Assembly (NCBI RefSeq): GCF_024436375.1
Contig: NZ_JAFMZM010000004.1
Span: 62,001-126,000 of the forward strand
From: Nocardioides astragali
Lineage (GTDB): Bacteria > Actinomycetota > Actinomycetes > Propionibacteriales > Nocardioidaceae
Reading direction: 5' to 3'
DNA length: 64,000 nt
Shown here: in pieces, positions 1 through 8,501 of the stretch
Layout: each line of letters begins with the position of its first letter
Position numbering within the stretch: position 1 is the stretch's first letter
Made by a program: the position numbers and the translations under genes
Notes under the pieces: generated by a model
Database searches by the model: none
Told to the model about the DNA's origin: nothing
The model's input: only the letters and a program-made list of their open reading frames with translations

Positions 1-1
1 G

Positions 2-1258
2 GTCACCGGGCGCAAGTACGCCGCCGACTCCGGCGCCGCGGTCGTGCTCGACGCGAAGACCGGCCGGGTCGTCGCGATGGCCAGCCAGCCGACGTACGAC
101 CCGGACGTGTGGACCGGCGGCATCAGCGAGTCCGAGCTCCAGCACCTCTACTCCGAGAAGGCCGGCACACCCCTGCTCTCGCGCGCCACCCAAGGACAGT
201 TCGCCCCGGGCTCGACCTGGAAGCCGTTCATGACCGCCGGAGCGCTCACCAATGGCTACTCGATGGACACCACGCTCCCGTGCTCCTCGGGGTTCCAGGT
301 CGGCAACCGGGTGTTCAAGAACTACGAGTCCGGTGCCTACGGCAACATCGGCTTCGCCAAGGCGCTCGAGGTCTCCTGCAACACCTTCTTCTACCGGGTC
401 GGCTACGACTTCTGGCAGCGGTTCGGCAGCGACCCGGCCGACATCGACGCCCGGGACCCTCTGGTCGAAGAGGCCAAGGAGTTCGGCTTCGGCTCGCGCA
501 CCGGCATCGACCTGCCCGGAGAGGCTCCGGGCCGCATCGCCGACCGGCACTGGAAGCGGGCCTACTTCGAGTCGCAGAAGGACTACTACTGCGACCTGAG
601 CAGCAAGCCACAGACGAAGGACACCAGCGACTTCGTCTACAAGTTCGCCCGCGAGTTCTGCCTCGAGGGGAACCTCTACCGGGCCGGCGACGCGGTCAAC
701 TTCTCCATCGGGCAGGGCGACACGATCGTCACACCGCTCCAGCTCGCCCGTGCCTATGCCGCGCTGAGCAACGGCGGCACCCTTTATGCCCCCACGATCG
801 CGAAGGCGCTGGTGAGCCCCGAGGGTCAGGTGCTGCGCCGGTTCGCGCCCCGCAAGGTGGGCAGGGTGGACGTGCCGAAGAAGTACCTCGACTACATCGA
901 CGGCGCCCTCCAGAACGTCTCCCGCGTCGGCACCATGGCCTGGAAGCTCGTCGGCTTCCCGCTCGACGAGGTGACCATCCGGGCCAAGACGGGCTCCGCC
1001 GAGGTCTACGGCAAGCAGACGACCGGCTGGGTCGCGTCCTACACCGAGGACTACGTCGTGGTGATGATGATCAGCCAGGCCGGCACCGGCTCCGGCTCCA
1101 CGGGCGACGGCATCCGAGCCATCTGGGAGGCGCTCTACGGCGTCGACGGCGAGACCGTACGCCCCGCGCGGGCGGCGACGCCCGGCACCATCCCGCCGGC
1201 GAGGCTGCCGCAGTTCCTCGACGACGGGTCGATCATGCCGCCGGCAGTGGGGGAGTGA
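2..1258 (+). CDS. mrdA: penicillin-binding protein 2 (elongation transpeptidase), 5' end outside window
   Basis: C-terminal transpeptidase part of a class B PBP that cross-links peptidoglycan during cell elongation, at the outer face of the membrane. The reading frame is open from base 2, so the N-terminus and dimerization domain lie before the window. Catalytic motifs are in the right order: STWK (SxxK, in FAPGSTWKPFM), SCN (SxN, in EVSCNTFFYRVG) and KTGS (KTG, in AKTGSAEVYG). The gene ends 5 bases before rodA, its usual partner in the mre/rod cluster, and the shared role is well established. Assignment to PBP2/MrdA rather than FtsI rests on that neighbour. Confidence 0.93.
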   Translation, partial: VTGRKYAADSGAAVVLDAKTGRVVAMASQPTYDPDVWTGGISESELQHLYSEKAGTPLLSRATQGQFAPGSTWKPFMTAGALTNGYSMDTTLPCSSGFQVGNRVFKNYESGAYGNIGFAKALEVSCNTFFYRVGYDFWQRFGSDPADIDARDPLVEEAKEFGFGSRTGIDLPGEAPGRIADRHWKRAYFESQKDYYCDLSSKPQTKDTSDFVYKFAREFCLEGNLYRAGDAVNFSIGQGDTIVTPLQLARAYAALSNGGTLYAPTIAKALVSPEGQVLRRFAPRKVGRVDVPKKYLDYIDGALQNVSRVGTMAWKLVGFPLDEVTIRAKTGSAEVYGKQTTGWVASYTEDYVVVMMISQAGTGSGSTGDGIRAIWEALYGVDGETVRPARAATPGTIPPARLPQFLDDGSIMPPAVGE

Positions 1259-1263
1259 GCGCG

Positions 1264-2466
1264 ATGACCGCCCTGTCCGCCCGCCCGGCCCGGCCCGGCA
1301 CAGCCACGAGCAGCCTGCGCGCGCCCGGCCTCGACTGGCTACTGATGCTCGCCACCCTCGCGCTGGTCACCATGGGCACGCTGCTCGTCTGGTCGGCGAC
1401 CTCGACGCGGGCCGACCTCACCGGCGGGGACGCCAACGCCTACCTGCGCAAACAGCTCGTCAACGTCGCGATCGGCCTCGTGCTGATGGTCGCCGTCATG
1501 GCCACCGACCACCGGTGGGTGCGCATCCTGGCGCCCCTGGCCTACGTCGCGAGCGTCACCGGCCTGGTGCTGGTGCTCGTCGCCGGCAGCACGGTCAACG
1601 GCTCACGCTCCTGGCTCGAGCTGGGCGGCATGTCGATCCAGCCCTCCGAGCTCGCCAAGCTCGCCGTGGTCATCGGCATGGCCCTGGTCGTGGCCGAGCG
1701 CACCGAGCGGCGCTGGGGGCGGGGTGTCGGCACCCTCGAGGTGGTCGCGATGCTCGGCATCGCCGGCGTCCCCGCCGTGCTGATCCTGCTTCAGCCTGAC
1801 CTCGGCACCATGCTGGTCCTCTCCGCGACCGTCTTCGGCGTCGTCGCGGTCGCCGGTGCCGGACGCTGGTGGCTGGGCGGACTGACCCTCGGCGCCGTGG
1901 CCGGAGCAGCCGCCGCGGTGTCGATGGGCGTGCTGAAGCCCTACCAGGTCGACCGGTTCATGGCCTTCACCAACCCCGGCCTCGACCCACGCGGCGCCGG
2001 CTACAACACCGAGCAGGCGCGCATCGCCGTCGGCAACGGCGGACTGTTCGGCCAAGGGCTCTTCGAGGGTTCGCAGACCCGGTCCGGCTTCGTGCCCGAG
2101 CAGCACACCGACTTCATCTTCACCGTGGCGGGCGAAGAGCTGGGCCTGGTCGGAGCGGGCGTCGTGATCCTGTTGCTGGCCGTCGTGGTCTGGCGCGCCC
2201 TCGCGATCTCGGCCGCGGCGGGCGACCTGTTCGGCCGGGTGGCCGCGGCGGGCATCGCCTGCTGGTGGGGCTTCCAGGCCTTCCAGAACATCGGCATGTG
2301 CCTCGGCATCATGCCGGTCACCGGCGTCCCGCTCCCGTTCGTCTCCTACGGCGGCAGCTCGCTCTTCGCCGGCATGCTGGCGCTGGGACTGCTGCAGAAC
2401 ATCCACCTCAGGTCGTCGGGATCGGTGCCCTCGCGCCTGCTGGCGTCGGCCACCCTCCGGCGCTGA
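1264..2466 (+). CDS. rodA: rod shape-determining protein RodA (SEDS glycosyltransferase)
   Basis: 400-aa polytopic membrane protein of the SEDS family, which polymerizes lipid II into glycan strands together with its partner class B PBP. It has about ten hydrophobic segments and typical SEDS stretches such as GSRSWLELGG near residues 110-120, IQPSELAKL, QPDLGT and the C-terminal PFVSYGGSSL. The start is the ATG eight bases after a GGGGGAG Shine-Dalgarno that overlaps the end of mrdA. Longer readings upstream lie in the mrdA coding sequence and are shadows. RodA is preferred over FtsW because of the mrdA neighbour. Confidence 0.93.
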   Translation: MTALSARPARPGTATSSLRAPGLDWLLMLATLALVTMGTLLVWSATSTRADLTGGDANAYLRKQLVNVAIGLVLMVAVMATDHRWVRILAPLAYVASVTGLVLVLVAGSTVNGSRSWLELGGMSIQPSELAKLAVVIGMALVVAERTERRWGRGVGTLEVVAMLGIAGVPAVLILLQPDLGTMLVLSATVFGVVAVAGAGRWWLGGLTLGAVAGAAAAVSMGVLKPYQVDRFMAFTNPGLDPRGAGYNTEQARIAVGNGGLFGQGLFEGSQTRSGFVPEQHTDFIFTVAGEELGLVGAGVVILLLAVVVWRALAISAAAGDLFGRVAAAGIACWWGFQAFQNIGMCLGIMPVTGVPLPFVSYGGSSLFAGMLALGLLQNIHLRSSGSVPSRLLASATLRR

Positions 2467-2509
2467 GCAGGCCCCGGCACTGACTGCCCCGCGCGGTATC
2501 CGGACGGCC

Positions 2510-3454
2510 TCAGTCGCACGTGTCCGGGGTCCTCAGCCGTACGTCGGCCCACAGCCGGTGGTGGTCGGAGGCCCCGGACGCCGCGACCTGGCTGAGGAGC
2601 GGGCGCAGTCCGCGCACGAAGAGGTAGTCGATCTTGCGGCCGCCACGGCTCGTCGCCGGGCGGCCCTGGCCGGTCGCGGTCCACGTGTCGGTCAGCTGGC
2701 TTGCGATCGCGCCGACGACCGCCGAGGCCGGCCAGGCGTTGAGGTCGCCGCCAAGGATGGTGGGGACCCGGTCCGCGGCGATGATCCCGGCTACCTGCCG
2801 CGCCTGCGCGAGGCGTACGGCGGGGTGCGTGGCGTCGAGGTGCGTGTTGTAGACGCGAACCGCCTGCCCGGACACCTCGATGGTGACCCACTGGAGGCCG
2901 CGGGCCTCGGACCGAGCGCTGCGCACGAGCGACACCCGGCCCTGCTGCACGATGTCGAACCGGCTCAGGATGAGGGTGCCGTACTGCCCCGAGCCGCGGG
3001 CCAGGTTGGCGCTGAACGCCCCGTCCATGCCCACGGCGTCGGCGAGCACCTCGGCCTGGTCGACGGCGCCGCTGCGCACCATCCGCCGATCCACCTCCTG
3101 GAGCAGCACGACGTCGGGGTCGAGCTCGAGGATCTCCTCGGCGACGGCGTTGATCGTGCCGGTCGAGCGGTGGGTGTTGAAGGACAGCACGCGCAGCTCG
3201 ACCGGACGGAGGAACTGCTCGCAGACCAGCTCGTCCAGGCCCTCCGGTGGTGAGGGGATCGTCTCGGGGGCGGTGGTGGGCGCCTCGGACCCCTCTGGAT
3301 CCGCGGGAGCCTCGGGGAGCTCGGTGGAGGTCGGGACCGGCTCGTCGACCTGCGCTGCCCTCTCCGCCGCCTGGTCGCGCAGGAACAGGAACGCGAGCAC
3401 GGCGAGGACGAGCACGGCCGCGCCGATGCGCAGCCACTCCTCGCGCCGCCCCAT
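2510..3454 (-). CDS. membrane-anchored endonuclease/exonuclease/phosphatase family protein
   Basis: About 314 aa. An N-terminal hydrophobic anchor (IGAAVLVLAVLAFLFLR) is followed by an acidic, Pro/Ser/Thr-rich linker and then an EEP metal-dependent phosphohydrolase fold on the outside of the cell. Active-site motifs are visible: SFNTH, LLQEVDRR (metal-binding Glu), GGDLNAWP and ASDHHRLW (catalytic His). Substrates of this family range from nucleic acids to phospho- and sphingolipids, and the sequence does not tell which. I prefer the ATG at 3454, which follows a G6 Shine-Dalgarno; an ATG at 3469 would add five residues. It is convergent with rodA and divergent from the radical SAM gene. Confidence 0.8.
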   Translation of the reverse strand: MGRREEWLRIGAAVLVLAVLAFLFLRDQAAERAAQVDEPVPTSTELPEAPADPEGSEAPTTAPETIPSPPEGLDELVCEQFLRPVELRVLSFNTHRSTGTINAVAEEILELDPDVVLLQEVDRRMVRSGAVDQAEVLADAVGMDGAFSANLARGSGQYGTLILSRFDIVQQGRVSLVRSARSEARGLQWVTIEVSGQAVRVYNTHLDATHPAVRLAQARQVAGIIAADRVPTILGGDLNAWPASAVVGAIASQLTDTWTATGQGRPATSRGGRKIDYLFVRGLRPLLSQVAASGASDHHRLWADVRLRTPDTCD

Positions 3455-3578
3455 CTCGTGTCCCCCCATCGGTTAGGCCGCACCCCCCGCGGCGACGTAA
3501 CCTAGATGATCGCCCATGAGGGCAACCGTCCCCGGCAGCGTCTGCTGTGCTTCCGTCCCACATCGAGGTGTTCTACGC

Positions 3579-5552
3579 ATGTCCGTCGCGTCGGTCTTCC
3601 CGCGTCTGGAGGCCAAGCTGCCGTCGGTGCAGAAGCCCATCCAGTACGTCGGCGGTGAGCTGAACTCCGTCGTCAAGGACTGGGACTGCGCCGCCTCCTC
3701 CGAGTCGGGCGGACCCACTGTGCGGTGGGCCCTGATGTACCCCGACGCCTACGAGGTCGGGCTGCCCAACCAGGGCGTCCAGATCCTCTACGAGGTGCTC
3801 AACGAGCGCGACTGGATCCTGGCCGAGCGCACCTACTCGGTGTGGCCCGACATGGAGAAGGTGATGCGGACCGGTGACGAGATGGGGCAGATCCCGCAGT
3901 TCACCGTCGACAGCCACCGCCCAGTCGGCGCCTTCGACCTCTTCGGCCTGAGCTTCTCCACCGAGCTCGGCTACACCAACATGCTCAACGCCCTCGACCT
4001 CGCCGGGATCCCGCTGCACGCGGCTGACCGGGGCGAGGACGACCCGATCGTGATCGCCGGCGGCCACGCCGCCTTCAACCCCGAGCCGATCGCCGACTTC
4101 GTCGACGCTGCGGTGCTCGGCGACGGCGAGGAGGTCGTGCTGGCGATCTCCGAGGTCGTGCGCGAGTGGAAGGCCGAGGACCGTCCGGGTGGCCGCGATG
4201 AGCTGCTGCGTCGCCTCGCGGTCACAGGCAACATCTACGTCCCCCGCTTCTACGACGTCGCCTACGCCGAGGACGGCTCGATCGAGGCCGTCGTGCCCAA
4301 CCGCCCCGGCATCCCGTTCAGGGTCCGCAAGCACACGCTCATGGACCTCGACCAGTGGCCCTACCCGGCCAACCCGCTGGTGCCGCTGGCCGAGACCGTC
4401 CACGAGCGGTTCTCGGTCGAGATCTTCCGCGGCTGCACCCGCGGCTGCCGGTTCTGCCAGGCCGGCATGATCACCCGCCCGGTGCGCGAGCGGTCGATCA
4501 AGACCATCGGCGACATGGTCGAGAACGGCATCCGCAAGACCGGCTTCGAGGAGGTCGGCCTGCTGTCGCTCTCCAGTGCCGACCACACCGAGATCGGTGA
4601 GGTCGCCAAGGGGCTCGCCGACCGCTACGAGGGGTCCAACGTCTCCCTCTCGCTGCCCAGCACCCGCGTCGACGCCTTCAACATCACCCTCGCCAACGAG
4701 TTCTCCCGCAACGGCCGGCGCTCGGGCCTGACCTTCGCGCCCGAGGGCGGCTCGGAGCGGATGCGCAAGGTGATCAACAAGATGGTCACCGAGGAGGACC
4801 TGATCCGCACCGTCGCGGCGGCGTACTCCCACGGCTGGCGACAGGTGAAGCTCTACTTCATGGTCGGCCTGCCGACCGAGACCGACGACGACGTCCTCCA
4901 GGTCGCCGAGCTCGCGAAGAAGGTCATCGCCAAGGGCCGGGAGGTCTCCGGGCGCAACGACATCCGCTGCACCGTCTCCATCGGCGGCTTCGTGCCCAAG
5001 CCGCACACCCCGTTCCAGTGGGCCGCGCAGCTCGACGACGTCACCACCGACGAGCGCCTCAAGAAGCTGCGCGACACGGTGCGCGACGACAAGAAGTACG
5101 GCCGCGCCATCGGGTTCCGCTACCACGACGGCAAGCCCGGCATCGTCGAGGGCCTGCTCTCGCGCGGCGACCGCCGCGTGGGCCGGGTCATCGAGGAGGT
5201 GTGGCGCGACGGGGGTCGGTTCGACGGCTGGAGCGAGCACTTCTCCTACGACCGCTGGATGGGCGCCGCCGAGCGGGCACTGGCCGGCACCGGCGTGGAC
5301 GTCGACTGGTACACGACGCGTGAGCGCGACTACGACGAGGTCCTCCCGTGGGAGCACCTCGACTCCGGACTCGACAAGGACTGGCTCTGGGGCGACTGGG
5401 AGGACGCGCTGGCGACCGCCGAGGGTGCCGACATCGAGATCGAGGACTGCCGCTGGACGCCGTGCTACGACTGCGGTGTCTGCCCGGAGATGGGGACGGA
5501 GATCCAGGTCGGTCCGACGGGGCAGCAGCTGCTGCCGCTGAGCGTCGTCTGA
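3579..5552 (+). CDS. B12-binding-type radical SAM protein, TIGR03960 family
   Basis: 657-aa protein with an N-terminal cobalamin-binding-like region (residues about 40-210), a radical SAM core with the [4Fe-4S] motif CTRGCRFCQAG (Cx3Cx2C, around residue 285), and a C-terminal Cys-rich stretch (CRWTPCYDCGVC). Its biochemical role is not established to my knowledge. The family is usually encoded directly beside the DUF2344 'radical SAM-linked' gene and rne; here that partner lies 10 kb away at 15610. The start at 3579 has a GAGGTG Shine-Dalgarno 8 bases upstream. An earlier in-frame ATG (3516) would add 21 residues and lies 12 bases after a TAACCT box, so it cannot be fully excluded. Confidence 0.88.
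   Translation: MSVASVFPRLEAKLPSVQKPIQYVGGELNSVVKDWDCAASSESGGPTVRWALMYPDAYEVGLPNQGVQILYEVLNERDWILAERTYSVWPDMEKVMRTGDEMGQIPQFTVDSHRPVGAFDLFGLSFSTELGYTNMLNALDLAGIPLHAADRGEDDPIVIAGGHAAFNPEPIADFVDAAVLGDGEEVVLAISEVVREWKAEDRPGGRDELLRRLAVTGNIYVPRFYDVAYAEDGSIEAVVPNRPGIPFRVRKHTLMDLDQWPYPANPLVPLAETVHERFSVEIFRGCTRGCRFCQAGMITRPVRERSIKTIGDMVENGIRKTGFEEVGLLSLSSADHTEIGEVAKGLADRYEGSNVSLSLPSTRVDAFNITLANEFSRNGRRSGLTFAPEGGSERMRKVINKMVTEEDLIRTVAAAYSHGWRQVKLYFMVGLPTETDDDVLQVAELAKKVIAKGREVSGRNDIRCTVSIGGFVPKPHTPFQWAAQLDDVTTDERLKKLRDTVRDDKKYGRAIGFRYHDGKPGIVEGLLSRGDRRVGRVIEEVWRDGGRFDGWSEHFSYDRWMGAAERALAGTGVDVDWYTTRERDYDEVLPWEHLDSGLDKDWLWGDWEDALATAEGADIEIEDCRWTPCYDCGVCPEMGTEIQVGPTGQQLLPLSVV
5357..5407 (+). repeat. direct repeat copy 1 (inside radical SAM gene 3' end)
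   Basis: This 51-bp stretch near the end of the radical SAM gene encodes LDSGLDKDWLWGDWEDA. It recurs at 8401-8451 on the same strand with 46 of 51 identical bases by eye. The two copies bracket the methyltransferase and GT2 genes. Confidence 0.8.
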
Positions 5553-5577
5553 CGCTCCGCAGGCTCGGCGGGCTGCA

Positions 5578-5598
5578 GACCTCTGCGAGCGAGAGGTC
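5578..5598. promoter_or_regulatory. perfect 7-bp inverted repeat upstream of glycan operon
   Basis: GACCTCT, 7-nt spacer, AGAGGTC. It lies 25 bases after the radical SAM stop codon and just upstream of the TATAGCCT box at 5606-5613. It could be a weak terminator or an operator overlapping the -35 region of the methyltransferase promoter. Confidence 0.4.
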
Positions 5599-5605
5599 CG
5601 CAACG

Positions 5606-5613
5606 TATAGCCT
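5606..5613 (+). promoter_or_regulatory. probable -10 region of glycan-island promoter
   Basis: TATAGCCT lies in a short, relatively AT-rich stretch between the radical SAM stop and the methyltransferase start. A start about 7 bases downstream would leave a leader of roughly 36 bases, with an AGGGGAA Shine-Dalgarno at 5642-5648. Confidence 0.4.
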
Positions 5614-5655
5614 GAGCCCCGCACATCGCCCGCCGTCAGACAGGGGAACGCTCAC

Positions 5656-6705
5656 ATGAGCGAGGGAACGCCCTCGGAGGACTACTCCGGCACCTACTAC
5701 GACGACGCACACCTGGGCGGTTACGACAACTACTCGTGGGACAACGAAGAGTGGCGGACGTTCTTCCTCTCGCTCGCGGACCGGGTCGTGGGGATCGTCA
5801 ACCCGCGCTCCGTCCTCGACGTGGGGTGCGCGCGGGGGCTGTTCGTGCAGGCGCTGGCGGCCAAGGGACTGCAGGCGTCGGGGATCGACATCTCCGAGCA
5901 CGCCATCGCGAGCGCTCACGTGGACGTGCGCGACCGTCTTCGTGTGGCGTCGGCCACGGAGCCGTTCGAAGGACACTACGACCTGGTTGCCTGCATCGAG
6001 GTGCTCGAGCACATGGGCCCGGTCGACGCCCAGCGCGCGATCGACAACATCGCCGCCGCTACCGACCTGGTGCTCTTCTCCTCCAGTCCGACCGACCATG
6101 ACGAGCCCACCCACATCAACACGCGTCCGGCTGAGCAGTGGGCCGCTTGGTTCGCCGAGCGCGGCTTCTTCCGCCGCACGGATGTCGACCTGTCGTTCCT
6201 GTCCCCGTGGGCAGTGCTGTTCGAGCGGCGTGAGCTCACGCTGCACACGCTGGCGCACCGATATGAGCAGCAGCTCGCCGCTGTCAACACCGAGCTGATG
6301 GAGAAGCGGCAGGCGCTGCTCGAGTCGCACCGACGCATCAGCTCCCTCAATCAGCAGCTGGAGTCCGGTGTCTCCAAGAAGATGGCCGAGCAGGCCGCTC
6401 AGGTCGAGCACTGGCAGGCCGAGGTGCTCGCAGCTCGTCATCAGCTGCTGACGACCCGCGACCACGTGATCGGCACCGAAGCCCAGGTGGCCCGTCTGAC
6501 CGGCGACGAGCAACGACTCCGCCGCGAGCTCGCCCAGGCTCGCAAGCAGCTCGTCAACGTGCGCGGACGGCTGAAGGAGACCCGGGGCCGGGTCGAGCGG
6601 CTGACCCGGAAGAACCGGCAGCTCGCCGCGGAGATCGAGGCGGTCCGCTTGCGACCGTCGTTCGCCCGGCGGGCAGCGCGCAAGCTGCTGGGCGGCCCCC
6701 GGTGA
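5656..6705 (+). CDS. SAM-dependent methyltransferase with long C-terminal coiled coil
   Basis: 349 aa. Residues about 30-200 form a class I methyltransferase with the SAM-binding motif VLDVGCARG (residues 53-61), a motif-II acidic position (GIDIS) and CIEVLEHM. Residues about 205-335 are heptad-like and rich in Glu, Gln, Arg and Leu, indicating a continuous coiled coil that ends in a basic tail. Methyltransferases of this type cap or decorate cell-surface glycans. WbdD of Gram-negative O-antigen export shows that a methyltransferase plus coiled coil can act as a chain-length ruler; any such role here is inference. An AGGGGAA Shine-Dalgarno supports the ATG. The stop overlaps the next gene by GTGA. 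Confidence 0.78.
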   Translation: MSEGTPSEDYSGTYYDDAHLGGYDNYSWDNEEWRTFFLSLADRVVGIVNPRSVLDVGCARGLFVQALAAKGLQASGIDISEHAIASAHVDVRDRLRVASATEPFEGHYDLVACIEVLEHMGPVDAQRAIDNIAAATDLVLFSSSPTDHDEPTHINTRPAEQWAAWFAERGFFRRTDVDLSFLSPWAVLFERRELTLHTLAHRYEQQLAAVNTELMEKRQALLESHRRISSLNQQLESGVSKKMAEQAAQVEHWQAEVLAARHQLLTTRDHVIGTEAQVARLTGDEQRLRRELAQARKQLVNVRGRLKETRGRVERLTRKNRQLAAEIEAVRLRPSFARRAARKLLGGPR

Positions 6706-8393
6706 GAGGACCTCTCTTCTCGATCGTCACGCCGGTCTACGAGCCGCCCCTCGACGTGCTCGCCGACACGATCGCCTCGGTCCTGGCCCAGGATCACGAG
6801 GACTGGGAGTGGATCCTGGTCGACGACTGCTCGCCGAGCGAAGCGGTGCGGGAGCTCATCCGGGAGCAGGCCTCGGCCGACCCTCGCGTGCGGCTCCTCG
6901 AGCGCGGGACGAATGGACACATCGTCGCGGCGTCCAACGACGGGATCGACGCGGCGCGGGGCGAGTTCATCGTGCTGCTCGACCACGACGACCTGCTGAC
7001 AACGGATGCCCTGTCGGCCAACGCCCTGCAGATCGAGGCGCATGAGGACGTCGACTACCTGTACTCCGACGAGGACAAGATCGATGACGAGGGCATCCTC
7101 TACGACGAGTTCGCGAAGCCTGACTGGTCGCCCGAGCGCCTGCGCGGTCAGATGTACACCTCCCACCTCTCCGTGATGCGCACCGAGGTCGTGCGCCGCG
7201 TGGGCGGGTTCCGAGAGGGCTACGACGGCTCCCAGGACCACGACCTGGCCCTGCGTGTGGGAGAAGTGGCACGTCGAGTCATCCACATCCCTCGCGTGCT
7301 CTACCACTGGCGGGCCGTGGTCGGGTCTGCCTCGGCGGACATCAACGCCAAGCCCTACGCCACGATCGCGGGCGCGAACGCCGTGCAGGACCACATGGAC
7401 CGCATCGGTCTCGCGGCGGAGGTCGGACAGGGGCCGGTCCCCGGCCACTACCGCATCACGCGCCGGCTCGATCCCGACGTGCGGGTCTCGGTGGTCATCC
7501 CCACCATCGGCCAGTCGGACCTCATCTGGGGCTCGCGGCGGGTGATGGTGGTCGAGGCCGTACGGTCGCTGCTCGACCAGACTGCCCACGACAACCTCGA
7601 GGTCGTCGTCGTCTACGACGAGCCCACCCCGCCGGAGGTGCTGCGGGAGCTCGAGCGAGTGGCGGGCGACAGGCTGGTCCTCGAGCGGTTCACCCGACCC
7701 TTCAACTACAGCGAGAAGATGAATGTCGGCTGCCTGCGGGCGACAGGCGACAGGCTCGTGTTCCTCAACGACGACGTCGAGGTCATCTCGCAGGGGTGGC
7801 TCGAGCAGCTCGTGGCGCCCCTTGACGAGCTCGACGTGGGTCTGACCGGTGCCCGCCTCTACTTCGGTGACGACACGGTGCAACACGCTGGCCATGCCTA
7901 TGCCCAAGGCCACTACCTCCACCCGTTCAGGGACCTGCCGCGCGAGTCCTACGGGCCCTTCGGCGCCCTCATCATCAACCGTGAGGCGAGCGGCGTGACC
8001 GCCGCCTGCGCCGCGATGCGTCGCGACACCTTCATCGAGATCGGGGGCTTCTGCGAGTCCCTGCCGGCCAACTTCAACGACGTCGACCTCTGCTACAAGG
8101 TGCGCGCTCAGGGCCAGCGCATCGTCTACGTCGCCTCCGTCGAGCTCTACCACTTCGAGTCACGCAGCCGCGAGCGCGTGGTCCACGACTGGGAGCGCTC
8201 CGTGGTGCGCGGCCGGTGGGGCATCCCGCTCGAGGACCCGTACGTCCGGGGTCTTCGACGTGCCCCGGCCGGGCGAGGCGCCGGCGCAGGCAAGGGACCG
8301 GACAAGGGATCCGGCAAGGGAGCCGGCAAGGGATCCGGCAAGGCAACCCGCAAGGGCGCCGCCGGGGCGGCTGGTCGCGCCGTCTCGTCGTAG
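6702..8393 (+). CDS. glycosyltransferase family 2 with two tandem GT-A domains
   Basis: 563 aa. First GT2 domain at residues about 6-240 (FSIVTPVYEP, LLDHDDLL as the DxD-type motif, GSQDHDLALR). Second at about 255-520 (VSVVIPTIG, FLNDDVEV, NFNDVDLCYKVRAQG). This double-GT2 layout is known from rhamnan and O-antigen-type polymerases that make alternating linkages. The C-terminus, about 35 residues, is a Gly/Lys repeat (GKGSGKGAGKGSGK) likely to bind membrane or anionic polymer. The GTG start overlaps the methyltransferase stop (GTGA), so the two are probably translationally coupled. Cytoplasmic, acting on a lipid-linked sugar acceptor. Confidence 0.85.
   Translation: MRGPLFSIVTPVYEPPLDVLADTIASVLAQDHEDWEWILVDDCSPSEAVRELIREQASADPRVRLLERGTNGHIVAASNDGIDAARGEFIVLLDHDDLLTTDALSANALQIEAHEDVDYLYSDEDKIDDEGILYDEFAKPDWSPERLRGQMYTSHLSVMRTEVVRRVGGFREGYDGSQDHDLALRVGEVARRVIHIPRVLYHWRAVVGSASADINAKPYATIAGANAVQDHMDRIGLAAEVGQGPVPGHYRITRRLDPDVRVSVVIPTIGQSDLIWGSRRVMVVEAVRSLLDQTAHDNLEVVVVYDEPTPPEVLRELERVAGDRLVLERFTRPFNYSEKMNVGCLRATGDRLVFLNDDVEVISQGWLEQLVAPLDELDVGLTGARLYFGDDTVQHAGHAYAQGHYLHPFRDLPRESYGPFGALIINREASGVTAACAAMRRDTFIEIGGFCESLPANFNDVDLCYKVRAQGQRIVYVASVELYHFESRSRERVVHDWERSVVRGRWGIPLEDPYVRGLRRAPAGRGAGAGKGPDKGSGKGAGKGSGKATRKGAAGAAGRAVSS
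8287..8345 (+). repeat. 12-bp tandem repeat coding for Lys-Gly tail
   Basis: Imperfect 12-bp units of the form GGCAAGGGATCC/GGCAAGGGAGCC, about five copies in frame. They encode the GKGS/GKGA repeats at the C-terminus of the double GT2. Such tracts can change length by slippage without shifting the frame. Confidence 0.7.
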
Positions 8394-8400
8394 GCCGGAT

Positions 8401-8470
8401 CCTCGACTCCGGCCTCGACCAGGACTGGCTGTGAAGCGACTGGGAGGACGCCTGGTGGTCGCCGTGCAGC
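8401..8470 (+). pseudogene. stranded fragment of the radical SAM gene 3' end
   Basis: Bases 8401-8451 match 5357-5407 (46/51). In the matching frame they read LDSGLDQDWL, stop, SDWEDA, against LDSGLDKDWLWGDWEDA in the intact gene; the Trp codon TGG has become TGA. Further on, TGGTCGCCGTGC (8456-8467) resembles TGGACGCCGTGC near 5453, as if about 40 bases between had been lost. It lies between the GT2 stop and the flippase start. This is a relic of a duplication or insertion event, not a gene. Confidence 0.75.
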
Positions 8471-8487
8471 GGCAGGCACCCTCAGCC

Positions 8488-8493
8488 TAGGAT
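8488..8493 (+). promoter_or_regulatory. TAGGAT -10 box, leaderless start of flippase gene
   Basis: TAGGAT lies 8 bases before the GTG at 8502. There is no Shine-Dalgarno in between, which is the usual layout of a leaderless actinobacterial transcript. Confidence 0.5.
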
Positions 8494-8501
8494 CGCCTCT
8501 C

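Noticed and set aside
3516..3578. N-terminal extension of the radical SAM protein from ATG 3516
   Set aside because: ATG 3579 has a good Shine-Dalgarno and gives the expected N-terminus; the extension is Cys/Arg/Val-rich without similarity I recognise. Not fully excluded.
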